This document shows positions 17,101-26,329 of a DNA stretch of 64,000 bases, piece by piece. Origin of the DNA: Pseudomonadales bacterium. Its GTDB lineage: Bacteria > Pseudomonadota > Gammaproteobacteria > Pseudomonadales > Halieaceae. A program made the position numbers and the translations under genes. Where the stretch lies: contig JACKNO010000003.1 of NCBI GenBank assembly GCA_024234815.1, forward strand, positions 186,001 through 250,000. The letters run 5' to 3'. Under the pieces are notes generated by a model, which saw nothing but the letters and a program-made list of their open reading frames with translations, did not search any database and had not been told where the DNA came from. How positions within the stretch are numbered: the stretch's first letter is position 1; every line of letters begins with the position of its first letter.

Positions 17101-20100
17101 CTGGATGGGGAGGAACGTTATTCATTGCCACGACGGAAATACCACCGATATCAACGCCCATCTCCATCGTGGTTGAACAACTTAATACATTTAGCTTACC
17201 TTTCTTGAATAACGCCTCATATTTCTGGAGAGTACTTGCGGGTTGTTGAGCGGAGTGTTCAGCGACACGGTAAAAGTTCCCTCCTTCCAAAATTCTATCA
17301 CTTATATCGGTCCACAAATTTACGTCTCTGAGAACCTCGATATCTTTCCTCGATGAGATCCAGTCTCGAATGGCGCGCTTCTTTTCAATCTCCGAAGTAA
17401 AAGTGGAAGCATCCAAAGAACATACAGGGATGTTGATTTTCTGGCATAAAATCGATGAACCATTGTCATTATTGGGGAGGTACGGAGAGATAGCCTTGAA
17501 TGTATTGTCTATTAGTCGATGGGTAATTGGACAAATCCATGCTTCGGTGCAGGCCTGAAAAGCTATCGCATCTCGAGACAACGCGAACCTGAGTGAGCCA
17601 TCGACGCTGACTAGAATTTGTTTTTCTTTGCCACCGAGGACGTATTTCTTAGTGAGTGCTTCCCATGCAGAACGCATTAAGCCATTAATAATGTCGGCGT
17701 CACCTGGCGAGGCAACGTCAAGCTTAGCTGCCTTGGCCAGCAATCTAACCATTCGCCCATTGCGGCCTTTCTGAACTCTCGGCCAGCGCTGAACACTTGA
17801 GCTAGTTGATTCTTCAGAATCAGGTCTAATGACGGTTTTGGGGTATATCCTAGCTCCCATCCAATCAATCCAATCGGCAGGGATATCAATAATTGTGTTC
17901 TCTCGTATGTAGAAGTCCAGAAAGGTCTTCAGATAGGACGTCCAGTCCTCTAGATCCAGGCCCAAGCTCTTCCATTCGGACGGGGTCTTTTCTATGGCTG
18001 CCAATGCGGGATATACCACGGAGACGAGTCCAAGCGTCTCTGGACTGTTCTGCCGCTTTGGACGTCTCGAAAACTCTCTCAGCAACAGCATTTCCGATAT
18101 GACTCTTGACCCGCCTGATTCCGGAAATAAACCCGGATTCAGATCTCTGTAGTAATCAAATATCCATCTCGATATATCATTACTGGCCTGAAGGCTGTTT
18201 ACAGCTCCACTCCAGGTGACTGGCTCGACTTCACCAAGACTTGCTAGTTCTTTGCGTAGTGGATCCGCCAAACCTTCATTGATAGTCTTAGCAGTCTCCT
18301 TATCGCCACTTTTTTCAAGGGCAGTTATCTGTTTTTCGTACTTCTCTAGTTTCTCCTGCTTTTCTCGCAAGCTATCGGGATCTATTGATTTAACATTACC
18401 CGCTACATACGCGTATACGAGGCCACGAACCGTATCTCGCTCAGAGTCCTGCTGTAGCTTGGTCGATATACGAGCAGTTCCCTGCCTGCTGTCCGTGAAG
18501 GTGATTAGCCGCCTACCTCGGCTCGGCTGATCTGACGGTGAGTCACCGTCTTGACAGAATTCGAGCAGCGTGGGCATAGCATTGCTAATGTAGAATGGGG
18601 TGCCAAGCAACGCTCTTCGAAAGAAAAATCCCTTGTTCGATGAATACTCACAGTCAACGCAGACAGGCATTGCTGGATTTATAAGTTCAATATCTATACT
18701 TTCCATCCCCGGACCCACCATATTTCCCTGTGGGTCGATGGAAACAGGGTAAGTCAGATCTGGGTGCGGTTTGTTTGCAATAATTGCTGAACTAACGAAA
18801 TCCGGAAGTTCCCGTTTTTCAGCCTCATCATCCTCAGGGCCCTCGATATCAAGGCTAAATTCGTCAATGGCTTCCCTATCGTACTGTACCAAGCGTCCGC
18901 TCTTTTCAGCACAGTACAGATGGGGGGAGTTACAGTCCTGACAAAAAACTAACTCAAAAACTGGCGAACCACAGTCACACTCGGATCTTCTTCGTGTGTA
19001 TACGTTTCCGAAAGGCCAGCCATCCGTCAACTCAGCGTCCTGCTTCTTCGAGCAATGTCTGTTGCTGCAGCACCACAATCCATTGATCACCTGGTGAAAG
19101 AAGTGACCCCTGATTGGAAGAAAGGGCACTGAATCGACTTCAGGCTTCCTATCTTTACCGCCGGGAAGGCATGTGTTTGCACACAAATCAAGCCAGGCCA
19201 AAGTCTCCTTTCGCTTATCCCTCTCCCCGTAGGTATGCTCAGAAAGTGCGGTCAGAGCACAAGGAACCTCACTCTGTGCGAGACGATCTCTTATGCGACT
19301 TGCAGCTGCGGAGCCAGCCAGCGCTTCATACCTTTCTTTAGAGAATTTAGTATCTGGCTCAATACGAGCCACTGCGTCGTAAGATAGTTGATTAGTGATG
19401 CCGGAATTCAAATCAGGAATACTGCGTCGACCTCCGATTACAACTACTGACTCTTCGCTAATTCCTGCTAGGTTTGCGAGATAGGACCGCAGATTAGCTT
19501 TCGCTTGGTCTCCGCCGATTGTTGCCGATGTCGCAACAAATCGGACATTTTCCGGCTCCACACCAAATGTATACATTACTCTGCGCAAAAGCAGAGAGAG
19601 CTCAGCCGCCTGCGAGCCTAGATACGTATGTGCTTCATCCAATACGATCCATCGCAGCTTCCCCTTCGACTGCTCAATAATCGGAGAATCAATCTGACGA
19701 ACGAGCATGTACTCGAGCATAGTGGCGTTCGTTACCAACAATGGCGCCGGGCTGGCGCGGAGCACTTTTCGGGTTAGCACCTCGTTGGCATACTTCCCTT
19801 GGTCTCTGTGCTTATTTTCCTCAGTATTCCCGTTGTACAAACAGAAACGGACGCCATCATCGTAAGCCTCAGTCCAAGCCCTGAGCCGCTCACGCTGACT
19901 GTTGATCAACGCATTTAGTGGATACAGGAAAAGTGCGCGGGTACCAACGAGCTTTTCAAAACCATTAGCCTCATATTCGCGAGCCAGATCATTAAGGATC
20001 GGAACCATAAAACACTCAGTTTTTCCGGATCCAGTACCGCTGGTTACAACTATCGACTTCCGGTCAACTAGAAGAGTGTTCCATGCTTCTATTTGGTGCT

Positions 20101-20392
20101 TGTGAGGAAATATTTTCTTGGAAAAACCGCCTTTATCCATTGACTCAATCAGCGAAGGCAAGAGTAATTCACCGGATAGATCCTGCATAGATCGGCTACC
20201 CGCTTCCCATGGAAACGTAGCTTCAAATACTGGGTCCGCCAAGAACGCATTACCGCTCTGATGGTCGCGAAACTGATTGATGACACGCTTGCGCAATGCA
20301 GGGTCAGTGATTCCAAGTATGCTAGCCGTGGCTTCTGTAGATCTCTTGTTGGCCAACTCATAGAAATCGCTATAGTACTTATTGTTGTTCAT
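14144..20392 (-). CDS. druE: Druantia anti-phage protein DruE: giant superfamily 2 helicase with DUF1998
   Basis: A 2082-residue helicase. Motif I GTGSGKT is at 119-125, the DEAH box (LDEAHTYLGS) at 252-255, motif III TSATIG at 288-293, and motif VI (LQRAGRAGRRGE) in the second RecA fold. Several Cys clusters occur (CSNRHC, CDCGSP, FCQDC, CHKCGA, CGDCG), and the DUF1998-type C-terminal part carries SSGGAGFSSSAVRYFPEMIL then CETACQSCLLGFD. Size and domain order fit DruE, the one protein shared by all Druantia types. It follows druH by 11 bp, the arrangement of type III. Visibly AT-richer than the flanking core genes, consistent with transfer. Confidence 0.85.
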   Translation of the reverse strand: MNNNKYYSDFYELANKRSTEATASILGITDPALRKRVINQFRDHQSGNAFLADPVFEATFPWEAGSRSMQDLSGELLLPSLIESMDKGGFSKKIFPHKHQIEAWNTLLVDRKSIVVTSGTGSGKTECFMVPILNDLAREYEANGFEKLVGTRALFLYPLNALINSQRERLRAWTEAYDDGVRFCLYNGNTEENKHRDQGKYANEVLTRKVLRASPAPLLVTNATMLEYMLVRQIDSPIIEQSKGKLRWIVLDEAHTYLGSQAAELSLLLRRVMYTFGVEPENVRFVATSATIGGDQAKANLRSYLANLAGISEESVVVIGGRRSIPDLNSGITNQLSYDAVARIEPDTKFSKERYEALAGSAAASRIRDRLAQSEVPCALTALSEHTYGERDKRKETLAWLDLCANTCLPGGKDRKPEVDSVPFLPIRGHFFHQVINGLWCCSNRHCSKKQDAELTDGWPFGNVYTRRRSECDCGSPVFELVFCQDCNSPHLYCAEKSGRLVQYDREAIDEFSLDIEGPEDDEAEKRELPDFVSSAIIANKPHPDLTYPVSIDPQGNMVGPGMESIDIELINPAMPVCVDCEYSSNKGFFFRRALLGTPFYISNAMPTLLEFCQDGDSPSDQPSRGRRLITFTDSRQGTARISTKLQQDSERDTVRGLVYAYVAGNVKSIDPDSLREKQEKLEKYEKQITALEKSGDKETAKTINEGLADPLRKELASLGEVEPVTWSGAVNSLQASNDISRWIFDYYRDLNPGLFPESGGSRVISEMLLLREFSRRPKRQNSPETLGLVSVVYPALAAIEKTPSEWKSLGLDLEDWTSYLKTFLDFYIRENTIIDIPADWIDWMGARIYPKTVIRPDSEESTSSSVQRWPRVQKGRNGRMVRLLAKAAKLDVASPGDADIINGLMRSAWEALTKKYVLGGKEKQILVSVDGSLRFALSRDAIAFQACTEAWICPITHRLIDNTFKAISPYLPNNDNGSSILCQKINIPVCSLDASTFTSEIEKKRAIRDWISSRKDIEVLRDVNLWTDISDRILEGGNFYRVAEHSAQQPASTLQKYEALFKKGKLNVLSCSTTMEMGVDIGGISVVAMNNVPPHPANYLQRAGRAGRRGETQAMAFSICKDNPHERAVFRNPIWPFVTSIPAPYISLNSERIVQRHVHSLLLSRWLNGVMKVTETAVTSLTCEWFFTAEEQHDAPAEKMLRWLESLRAGGLPDELHAGLTSVLKGSVLASVQIPEIISRAIIALGSARKLWLPGYLELKEQLAQIQALSEKDPFRRKVEFDLRSMGNDYLLSELAAKAFLPGYGFPSGIVTFDHYSIGDFKRGKYVKDSGRVDNNMRLRERPSRDLPTALREYAPGAQLVLDGLSYRSSGILMNKFAPNEDFSAPQRMLVEWRCHKCGAIGQDSGSVFDQKCGDCGTDLKDENIIEFIEPEGFAVDFYSSPTTDISSQSFIPIQDPWVSAGSDLHTLFNPVLGTYRTSAEGHIFHRSSGEHAKGYAVCLRCGRAESMTAEGDFPRDLQPGKSHTRLQGKPGPEASAHCESADEPYAIKASVHLGATNQTDVFELNLKHPGDGSYLKHDRGDSLSWTLAVVLRQALADIQGINVDEMGYMVKPSALPGCDYPVACIVLFDKSSGGAGFSSSAVRYFPEMILRSREYLECPDSCETACQSCLLGFDTRFHTDVMNRHKAAQFIDSISPYVRLPDDAQIFGPTTRACYEPIGAELVSASSRGGSVLKIFASGKLADWNIDASQLKQSCLNARSLYDRVELVLPSNQFDDLSDIHKEDLLALHNFGIELSCLGQQGHQLISAGQVLAQVNAGEVVTTYGTPESSCSIPAQNWWSLEDAILVSTTELPVAKGNPIDLISMRPKTTVGDIEIDLSIECDGALGQFGKKIWTEIVNSSPDLAQAFKQDTPITRVSYSDCYISSPLSLLLLGELVEALRKITADQWGDSPFSLITGDKISEGNYRGFDADWRDNKVKRDVCERYFTDMGITNNVHINPVREMPHGRFLKITWENKKTAVVRFDHGMGCWKIDGRGPGWFDHSASTGDQVQRMYDSIANLKVHYGKQHPTQIFVKVRQR

Positions 20393-20403
20393 AAGGTTTT
20401 ACT

Positions 20404-23400
20404 CTAAACAGATTCTTGTTGCGATAGCCATCCGGAGAGAAATTTGAAAGCGACATCAAACCAATCTTCGTCGAAATGCTTGATTTGCTGCAATTTGAAG
20501 ACATCCGCGGGGCTAGAGCAGAGCTCATCCTGACCGCCGAAGATGACATGCCAAGCAAGTACGAAGGGCAAATACACAACAGGCTGCTGATACCTATTGT
20601 GTGCAATCACAATTTCCTGAAATTGATCTGGAAGCGATTCATACATTTTCTTCAATTTTGAACCAAGTAACTCCGGCCAATCACTATTTGCCTGCCTTTG
20701 AAAAAGCCTCTGGTATTCATCCTTAAGGTGCGGCTTTATGAACACTGATACCGGATGTGTCATCACTCCCATGTCAGGTGAATGAACACCCATGACAATA
20801 CCGAGTAGATTTAGCTCCATGCCACGAAGAGAGGGTGATTGAGACCCAATTCTCTCAATCGCTGCGCAGACAAGTTGGTCTACAAATTCTTCATCACCGC
20901 CCAGCTGCGCCGTTAACCTAGTCCGGTAAGCACCCAATGAACACTCCCATTCACTCTGAGTCACGATCTCCCAAATAACTGGAAACTCACTATCAAGCCT
21001 ATCCAATACATCTAGTTGATTCTTTACCAAAAGCGCCGCAAGAAAGGAGGTAGTCTGAGAAGCCATCTGCCAAATATCGAAACAGGCAAGTGGCATATGA
21101 TTGGTCTTTTCCCAAAGTAAGTCTATGTAATCCCAGGCAGGATGAGAGAAATCAATTGCCATCTCCTCTAAATAGAGACCTAGACTCTCACGTCTAGTAG
21201 TTTCGTCACTGATACAGACAGCTTCTTCAATAGTGGCCGGGGTAGCACTAGTGTCGGCAACGGGGATGCAAATTCGCTCCGCTACATTCCAAAGAACCGG
21301 CCTGAATGCTAATGGAGAATCGGGTGCTGGATAGATTAACCAGGGGCCAGGTTCTTTTGTGCCCTCATCAAACTCCCAAGCGCCCACGTTAACGTTCTGA
21401 GTACGCCTAGCCTTCAGGGTTTCAGGAGCCTGATCCGGCCTGATCAGCGGCAACGCCATTATTTGTGCAGCATCGAGGGCTTCCATGGGAATTTCTGATA
21501 GCGATTCTGTCGTCAATTCAATCAATTGCTCAGAAAAATTGAGACTCATAGCGTGTTCATAGCGGCGAATGTCAAATTGGTAAAGAGATTTCTCGTCTAG
21601 CGTAAGTGAAATTCTTACATATGCATCCAGGCTTCTACTGGCACCGAACAACCTATTTATCGCTGGCGTCCAATCTGAAACAGAAAGCTCGATATAGTCG
21701 CCGTACAATTTCATGCGTCGTTTGATATAAATGTCTCGGAGATCAGTCATTGCGATAGACTGATCGAATAGTGAAAGCGTGAGTGTAAACTTTTCCGACA
21801 AGTATGTTTTGTCGTTAAATATCCTTAATCGATAACCGAGCAATCGATCAAGGTGTAGATACCTGCCTACTGCGACTAGTTGGTCATTGGGATCAAATAG
21901 CATAGCTCCCCGTGTCGGAAATGGATAAATGAGGCTCAGCTGGCGACTCTGACCGTAGAAAATGATTGATGCTTCGACGGACCTAGGGGGACATTTTTTA
22001 GCTTTCAAGCTAAATTTCTGTCCTTTTTCTATAACCGAACTCGTAATCGAAACCTCATCACCGAAACACGTCATCTCTTCGAACGCAAGACCAGTAATTG
22101 AAATCTCACCGCAGCGGGGGTCGATTTCGCTAGGCTCGAGAGTATGTTGATAACACTCGGGGAGGATACCTACCGTTTGAGAGAAAAGTATGTTCGTATC
22201 TACATCAATAATACGAACCTGGTATACACCACTATCAACAGCTTCTAGAGCGCGCCAAACCTCCCCGGTGCCCCCTCCAACTTTTCTCGCTAATATCCGA
22301 GCATGAAAACTTTTTTTCGAGAATCCAGTTAGCGCGTCCATCTCCACCACTTGAGGTTTTCCAATGAAAACTATTCGTGGAAGCGAGCCAAACGGAAATC
22401 TTTCGCCATGCAGCGAGTAGGAAATCGTACTATCTTTTGAAGCTGTTTTTACCTGGTATTTATCAAGGCCTTCGTAACAGTTAGCCGTGCCGCGCAGGCT
22501 CCATAGAGAACCCGCCATAAAGCTTGAAAGACGCGCTAGCTGATCTACTTCTTCAACAGTATCTATCGTATAGTTCTCAGGGCAATAAATGATAGCTTCC
22601 TCATCGCGCAAGGACTGGCTAGCAGTACCATGTAGAATCCATCTCTCTTCAACGCTTTTGAAGGTCCAAGGAACATCCGACCCCAAAGATTCAGCGTTTA
22701 GAATGTCTATTTTTCCAACGATCTCTCCCATCGCCTTGAAACTGATGGAAAATTTTTGCGTCGCTGCCTCGCCTCCTACTTTGAAGCTATTCCCGCTCAG
22801 CTTGTAAGATCGCTTATTCTGAAAGGTCGTGAGCACCCCTCGACACCATAGCTTACAAAACCCCTCATCTCCCGCCACCTCAACATCGACGGTAGAAGGC
22901 AGTGCGACTTGGTCAGGATCTAGCCCCAAGCTTTGAACTGCAGCGAAACCTGGTATATCGATCTCAGCAACTAGCCCAGGCGCCCCTGATTCTGGACGAA
23001 CAAGTATCCGTGTCATTTCGAAAGGGTTGGCTGAATTTTGCTCAACTCTCGCCCTCGATGCAGTATCCACAAGGTCTTTGAGAAGTGACCGCGCCGCACT
23101 ATCGTCCAGTGGTAGCGGAAACTCTTCCCTCCAGTTGGGAACATATTCATCCAACCATTTAACAGGAGTGTCTTTACTCCCTAGATCATGCTGTGCTCTT
23201 AGATCTACAATTGCCTGAACAACATCTTCCAGTACATCTGCTATTGCTTCTGACCATAAAGAAACAGGTATCAGCGAACTGTGCGCTTCGATAAGCGCCG
23301 AGATCGAGTGGCCTTTAGCAATATGCCGGCGGATCGTGGGCTGCAGGACTCGTTTTAGCCAGCCGCCTGATTCTGCTAGTTTGTGTAGGGGTAGGCCGCC

Positions 23401-23853
23401 TTCTGTAGCAATAGTGCCTAGAAACCGCCGTGTACCATCCTTGATCCGGACCTGTCTGTGCCAGCGATTTAATCCGCGCTCGATTAGAGCATTGCGGGAT
23501 CCAACTGCCAGCTGGTTGAAATCGATATTTACAGACTCAAATACCTGTTCCCAACCCCATTTCCCGGCAAACTCTCGACGCCACCACTCCGACGCGTACA
23601 TCACAAAGACTGCATCCCAGCTCAACATGCTGGCAATGTTAGAAGTCCCAAAGTTTGAGGTGAATTGAATTAACTGACCTAGCTCCCCGAACTCGGTGTC
23701 GGTCAACCTATATTGGTATAGAAGCCTTCCGTCAGGTGCCTCAAGACCGCGAGAGCGAAGCATTTCCAGCATCCATTCAGTTGGACTCAACTTGGTTCCC
23801 TCAAGATTGAGTTGCTTGATGTAGTCATCTAATTCAGTTCCATCTGGTGACAC
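20404..23853 (-). CDS. druH: Druantia type III protein DruH (unknown biochemical function)
   Basis: An 1149-residue protein directly upstream of druE. I see no nuclease, ATPase or membrane motif; the N-terminal third is helical (EWMLEMLRSRGLEAPDGRLL), the middle is beta-rich, and the end is helical. The identification rests on its size, lack of known domains and the two-gene order with a DruE-like helicase, as described for type III Druantia. The start is GTG at 23853, inferred from frame length; no strong ribosome binding site is visible, and the first internal Met (residue 27) would cut into the helical start. Confidence 0.75.
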   Translation of the reverse strand: MSPDGTELDDYIKQLNLEGTKLSPTEWMLEMLRSRGLEAPDGRLLYQYRLTDTEFGELGQLIQFTSNFGTSNIASMLSWDAVFVMYASEWWRREFAGKWGWEQVFESVNIDFNQLAVGSRNALIERGLNRWHRQVRIKDGTRRFLGTIATEGGLPLHKLAESGGWLKRVLQPTIRRHIAKGHSISALIEAHSSLIPVSLWSEAIADVLEDVVQAIVDLRAQHDLGSKDTPVKWLDEYVPNWREEFPLPLDDSAARSLLKDLVDTASRARVEQNSANPFEMTRILVRPESGAPGLVAEIDIPGFAAVQSLGLDPDQVALPSTVDVEVAGDEGFCKLWCRGVLTTFQNKRSYKLSGNSFKVGGEAATQKFSISFKAMGEIVGKIDILNAESLGSDVPWTFKSVEERWILHGTASQSLRDEEAIIYCPENYTIDTVEEVDQLARLSSFMAGSLWSLRGTANCYEGLDKYQVKTASKDSTISYSLHGERFPFGSLPRIVFIGKPQVVEMDALTGFSKKSFHARILARKVGGGTGEVWRALEAVDSGVYQVRIIDVDTNILFSQTVGILPECYQHTLEPSEIDPRCGEISITGLAFEEMTCFGDEVSITSSVIEKGQKFSLKAKKCPPRSVEASIIFYGQSRQLSLIYPFPTRGAMLFDPNDQLVAVGRYLHLDRLLGYRLRIFNDKTYLSEKFTLTLSLFDQSIAMTDLRDIYIKRRMKLYGDYIELSVSDWTPAINRLFGASRSLDAYVRISLTLDEKSLYQFDIRRYEHAMSLNFSEQLIELTTESLSEIPMEALDAAQIMALPLIRPDQAPETLKARRTQNVNVGAWEFDEGTKEPGPWLIYPAPDSPLAFRPVLWNVAERICIPVADTSATPATIEEAVCISDETTRRESLGLYLEEMAIDFSHPAWDYIDLLWEKTNHMPLACFDIWQMASQTTSFLAALLVKNQLDVLDRLDSEFPVIWEIVTQSEWECSLGAYRTRLTAQLGGDEEFVDQLVCAAIERIGSQSPSLRGMELNLLGIVMGVHSPDMGVMTHPVSVFIKPHLKDEYQRLFQRQANSDWPELLGSKLKKMYESLPDQFQEIVIAHNRYQQPVVYLPFVLAWHVIFGGQDELCSSPADVFKLQQIKHFDEDWFDVAFKFLSGWLSQQESV

Positions 23854-24241
23854 GAATAGTATTGCCTATGTACTTATAACTTCAAAGAGGTAATTACATT
23901 TCTACGGGTAGTGTGATTAGAACTAATCAAATGTTTTTTTCAACCTAATAATGCTATCGCCGACACGGGAATGACATAGCGCCATCTATATTTCGATGAC
24001 GCCCTCCACCAAAAGAGAGTCCAACATCTCTGTCAGGCCATTTTCTACCGCCACTCATGACGGCGCATACGCTTTACCCAGTCCTCCTCCCGCCGCAGCT
24101 GCTTTGCCCTCTACGATTCCAGGAGTGGACCGTAGTCTGTCGAGCGTTCGTTAGCCGCCCCGCCAAACTGCAAACACGGGTCACCCGACAGGTGGCCCTC
24201 TTTTGGTTTTGGCCCGAGACTCTACCCCACTATAAAGAGTG
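23854..24241. other. AT-rich upstream region of the Druantia operon and a degenerate stretch
   Basis: About 390 bp. The first 100 bp are AT-rich and hold the candidate druH promoter. The remainder has no intact gene; on the minus strand near 24057-24110 there is a short charged reading frame (REEDWVKRMRRHEWR) closed by stops on both sides, probably a gene scrap. Confidence 0.4.
23914..23943 (-). promoter_or_regulatory. Candidate sigma-70 promoter of druH-druE
   Basis: On the minus strand TTGAAA (23938-23943) is followed after 18 bp by TAATCA (23914-23919), about 60 bp before the druH GTG. It lies in the AT-rich leader. Read by eye only. Confidence 0.35.
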
Positions 24242-24895
24242 CTATTCGCTTTCAGTCTCACGCCCCCTGTTATCCTCAACCCAACCCTCCGCCAAAACCC
24301 GATAGCAATCATCCAGCTGCGGATAGAAAGGCGAACTCAGGGACAGGAAACCGATGATCTCTTCTTCATCGCATCCCCAGGTACTCATCGCCGTCCAGTT
24401 TGAGGTGAGTATGCCCCCGGGACACCAGGGTTCCGCCTGGCAGGCGCCGTCGATCAGGTCGATGAGTTCGCCGAGCGTCAGGGGACGATCTGATTGCTCG
24501 AAAGGCAGCTCGTATCGCATGGACTCTTCCTCCTCGTACTCCCCCACTATCCGGTAGCGAATGGCGCCATTGTCCCGGCGCGCGCGCACGCTGATCTGGT
24601 CGCTGGTGGTTGACGCCAGGCTGATCCTGGCGATCTCCACCTCACCTTTTTGCATGGCCGGGAGGTATTCACCACCCAGACACCAGGGGCCTACGCTGCC
24701 CCAGGCAGAGCGCTCCTCATCGTTCAACCCCTCTTTGACAAGGAACGCGTTCAACGCCCCGAAACCCTCCGCTTCGTAGATCCTCCGCGCAATCTCCTGG
24801 CGAGTCTTGCCGCGGATTCGGGAAAGTAACTGGTCGGGGGTGAGGGATTCCGGCCAGTAGCTGTCCGGCTGAAAAGACATATCGATTGTGTTCAT
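24242..24895 (-). CDS. Hypothetical protein, 217 residues
   Basis: An acidic, soluble protein with no signal or membrane segment. Features: an N-terminal helical region (SLTPDQLLSRIRGKTRQEIA), a GPWCLGGEYLP segment, a beta-rich middle with EISVRARRDNGAIRYRIVGE-like strands, and an acidic tail (YRVLAEGWVEDNRGRETESE). Codon use resembles the GC-rich flanks rather than the Druantia genes. I do not recognise the family; the shape suggests an immunity or cargo-type protein, but nothing proves it. It ends the gap after the defence operon and stands alone. Confidence 0.55.
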   Translation of the reverse strand: MNTIDMSFQPDSYWPESLTPDQLLSRIRGKTRQEIARRIYEAEGFGALNAFLVKEGLNDEERSAWGSVGPWCLGGEYLPAMQKGEVEIARISLASTTSDQISVRARRDNGAIRYRIVGEYEEEESMRYELPFEQSDRPLTLGELIDLIDGACQAEPWCPGGILTSNWTAMSTWGCDEEEIIGFLSLSSPFYPQLDDCYRVLAEGWVEDNRGRETESE

Positions 24896-25141
24896 GGTCA
24901 GTGCTCCGCCAAAAGTTCATCGGGAGCATCAAGGGGGCATACGGAACCTGTTGGGTTGCCTGCTGGCCACATCTCCTTGCGGAAACCACCTTGCCCAGGT
25001 TGGCAGGTTGGCAGGGCGTTAGCCCTTCTTGATGCTGTGGGGGAAGTATAGGCGGTAACCGGATCAAATGCCGCTGCGAGCATGGCCTGTATATTTAAAC
25101 ATGTCCTGTTTTCAGGCGGACATCTCCGGGCGTATCGATTT

Positions 25142-25792
25142 CTATACTACGGGATAGCAGGCATCCCCCCACAGTGTACTCGGGTTGTCCATCATCAGCT
25201 GGATGATAAAGGGCACCAACTTGCCCAGGAACGCGGAACAGTCCCGTAACTGGTCCCGGTTCACACGGCTGTTCCAGGTGGCGCCACCGTGAACCAGTTG
25301 ATTGCGCAGGGTGTACATGCGGGCGAGGATGATGGAAAGCACCTGGGTGGTCCGATGGGCGGCCAGCGCCTTGTTTGCCGAGACCTTCGCGCTCGCGAAA
25401 CTGGACTGCCACTGCGCTTCGCTGATCTTGCCGTTGTGATAATCCCAAAAGGGCTGATAGACGAAGCGGTTGTCCAGCAACAGTCGGATAGAACTGGAAA
25501 ACTCTGTCCAGATGAGGTTGTACAGGATGTCACTCTTGTCGAGGTCTACCAGCTTCTGCAGGAAGTTCTCAAATACTTTCTGTTCGGGGGAGCGCTCTTG
25601 GTCGCCGATGTCATTGGCGTAGGCGGCGTTGAAGGCAATCCACAGGAAGATAAATTTTCCGTCCTGGTCCTCACACTGCTCCGCCCTGTCCAGCCAGCTC
25701 AGCGCGCGATGTACCCGCAACGCCAGGTTGGTGGGGTGACTCTCACGCTCTGCGCGTTGTCGTTCTTTGAGTGACTGGTGGTCCAACGACAT
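25142..25792 (-). CDS. HEPN-domain protein (putative RNase)
   Basis: A 216-residue all-alpha protein. The sequence TLRNQLVHGGATW (about 161-173) contains the HEPN signature Rx4H (R163, H168), which forms the RNase active site in many toxin and abortive-infection proteins. The preceding helices (FIFLWIAFNAAYAND) are also typical of larger APEA/MAE_28990-like HEPN proteins. No partner nucleotidyltransferase or antitoxin gene lies next to it. It could be a stand-alone stress or defence RNase; that is inference from the family. Confidence 0.7.
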   Translation of the reverse strand: MSLDHQSLKERQRAERESHPTNLALRVHRALSWLDRAEQCEDQDGKFIFLWIAFNAAYANDIGDQERSPEQKVFENFLQKLVDLDKSDILYNLIWTEFSSSIRLLLDNRFVYQPFWDYHNGKISEAQWQSSFASAKVSANKALAAHRTTQVLSIILARMYTLRNQLVHGGATWNSRVNRDQLRDCSAFLGKLVPFIIQLMMDNPSTLWGDACYPVV

Positions 25793-26017
25793 CTCTTTGC
25801 TCTCTCCGGTAGGTGGAGCTGAGAATAGCAGATTCAGGCATCGATCCGGCCACTCGCGGCGTCTACCGGTTGGGTAATGTGCCGATCAATTTTTGGGGGC
25901 TTTAGCAGGCTCATAGATCGCGCCTTGTCAGCCATTCTGTCCCTGGCGCAAGCGGTGGAAAAAGCGCGCCCGTCCCTGAATCGATCCAGCAGCGGCGCGC
26001 GAACCCGCCAAAGTAGC

Positions 26018-26329
26018 TCACTCCTCCCCTTCAGTCTCACCAACATAACTCCCATCCGGAGCCAGCGCAGGGTCACCGCCCACATAGGTGCCGTCTGGCG
26101 CCAGCCTGGGCTTGCCCCCAACATAGCTACCATCCGGTGCCAGCGTGGGCTTACCCCCAACGTACGTCCCGTCGGGGGCCAGCTTCGGTTTGCCGCCAAC
26201 ATAGGTACCGTCTGGTGCCAGGCTGCAGCTACCGCCGACATAGGAACCATCGGGGCACAGTGTTTGCGCATTGCTCGCAGGCACTGCGCTTAAGAGAAGT
26301 ATCGATGTTGCTATTACCGTGTATTTCAT
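26018..26329 (-). CDS. Secreted protein built from a 12-residue repeat
   Basis: A 103-residue protein with a clear signal peptide (MKYTVIATSILLLSAVPASNAQ) followed by six copies of a repeat close to LAPDGTYVGGKP; the first copy starts with Cys (LCPDGSYVGG) and is followed by a second Cys. The tail is acidic (ETEGEE). The 36-bp DNA repeats could change copy number by slippage without shifting frame. The frame stays open upstream to 26536, but that part lacks a signal peptide, so I start at the ATG at 26329. Function unknown; PDGxYVGG motifs suggest an extracellular repeat scaffold. Confidence 0.75.
   Translation of the reverse strand: MKYTVIATSILLLSAVPASNAQTLCPDGSYVGGSCSLAPDGTYVGGKPKLAPDGTYVGGKPTLAPDGSYVGGKPRLAPDGTYVGGDPALAPDGSYVGETEGEE

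Noticed and set aside
14144..23853. DISARM or Dpd system
   Set aside because: DISARM splits its helicase and DUF1998 proteins (DrmA, DrmB) and carries DrmC and usually a methylase; here one giant helicase carries the DUF1998-like part and its partner has no known domain, which fits Druantia better.
24003..24014. CCTCCACCAAAA, a 12-bp match to the end of ssrA and its first flanking bases, as a right attachment site
   Set aside because: Only 12 bp match and the bases further upstream differ; att repeats at ssrA are usually longer. The match could be chance.
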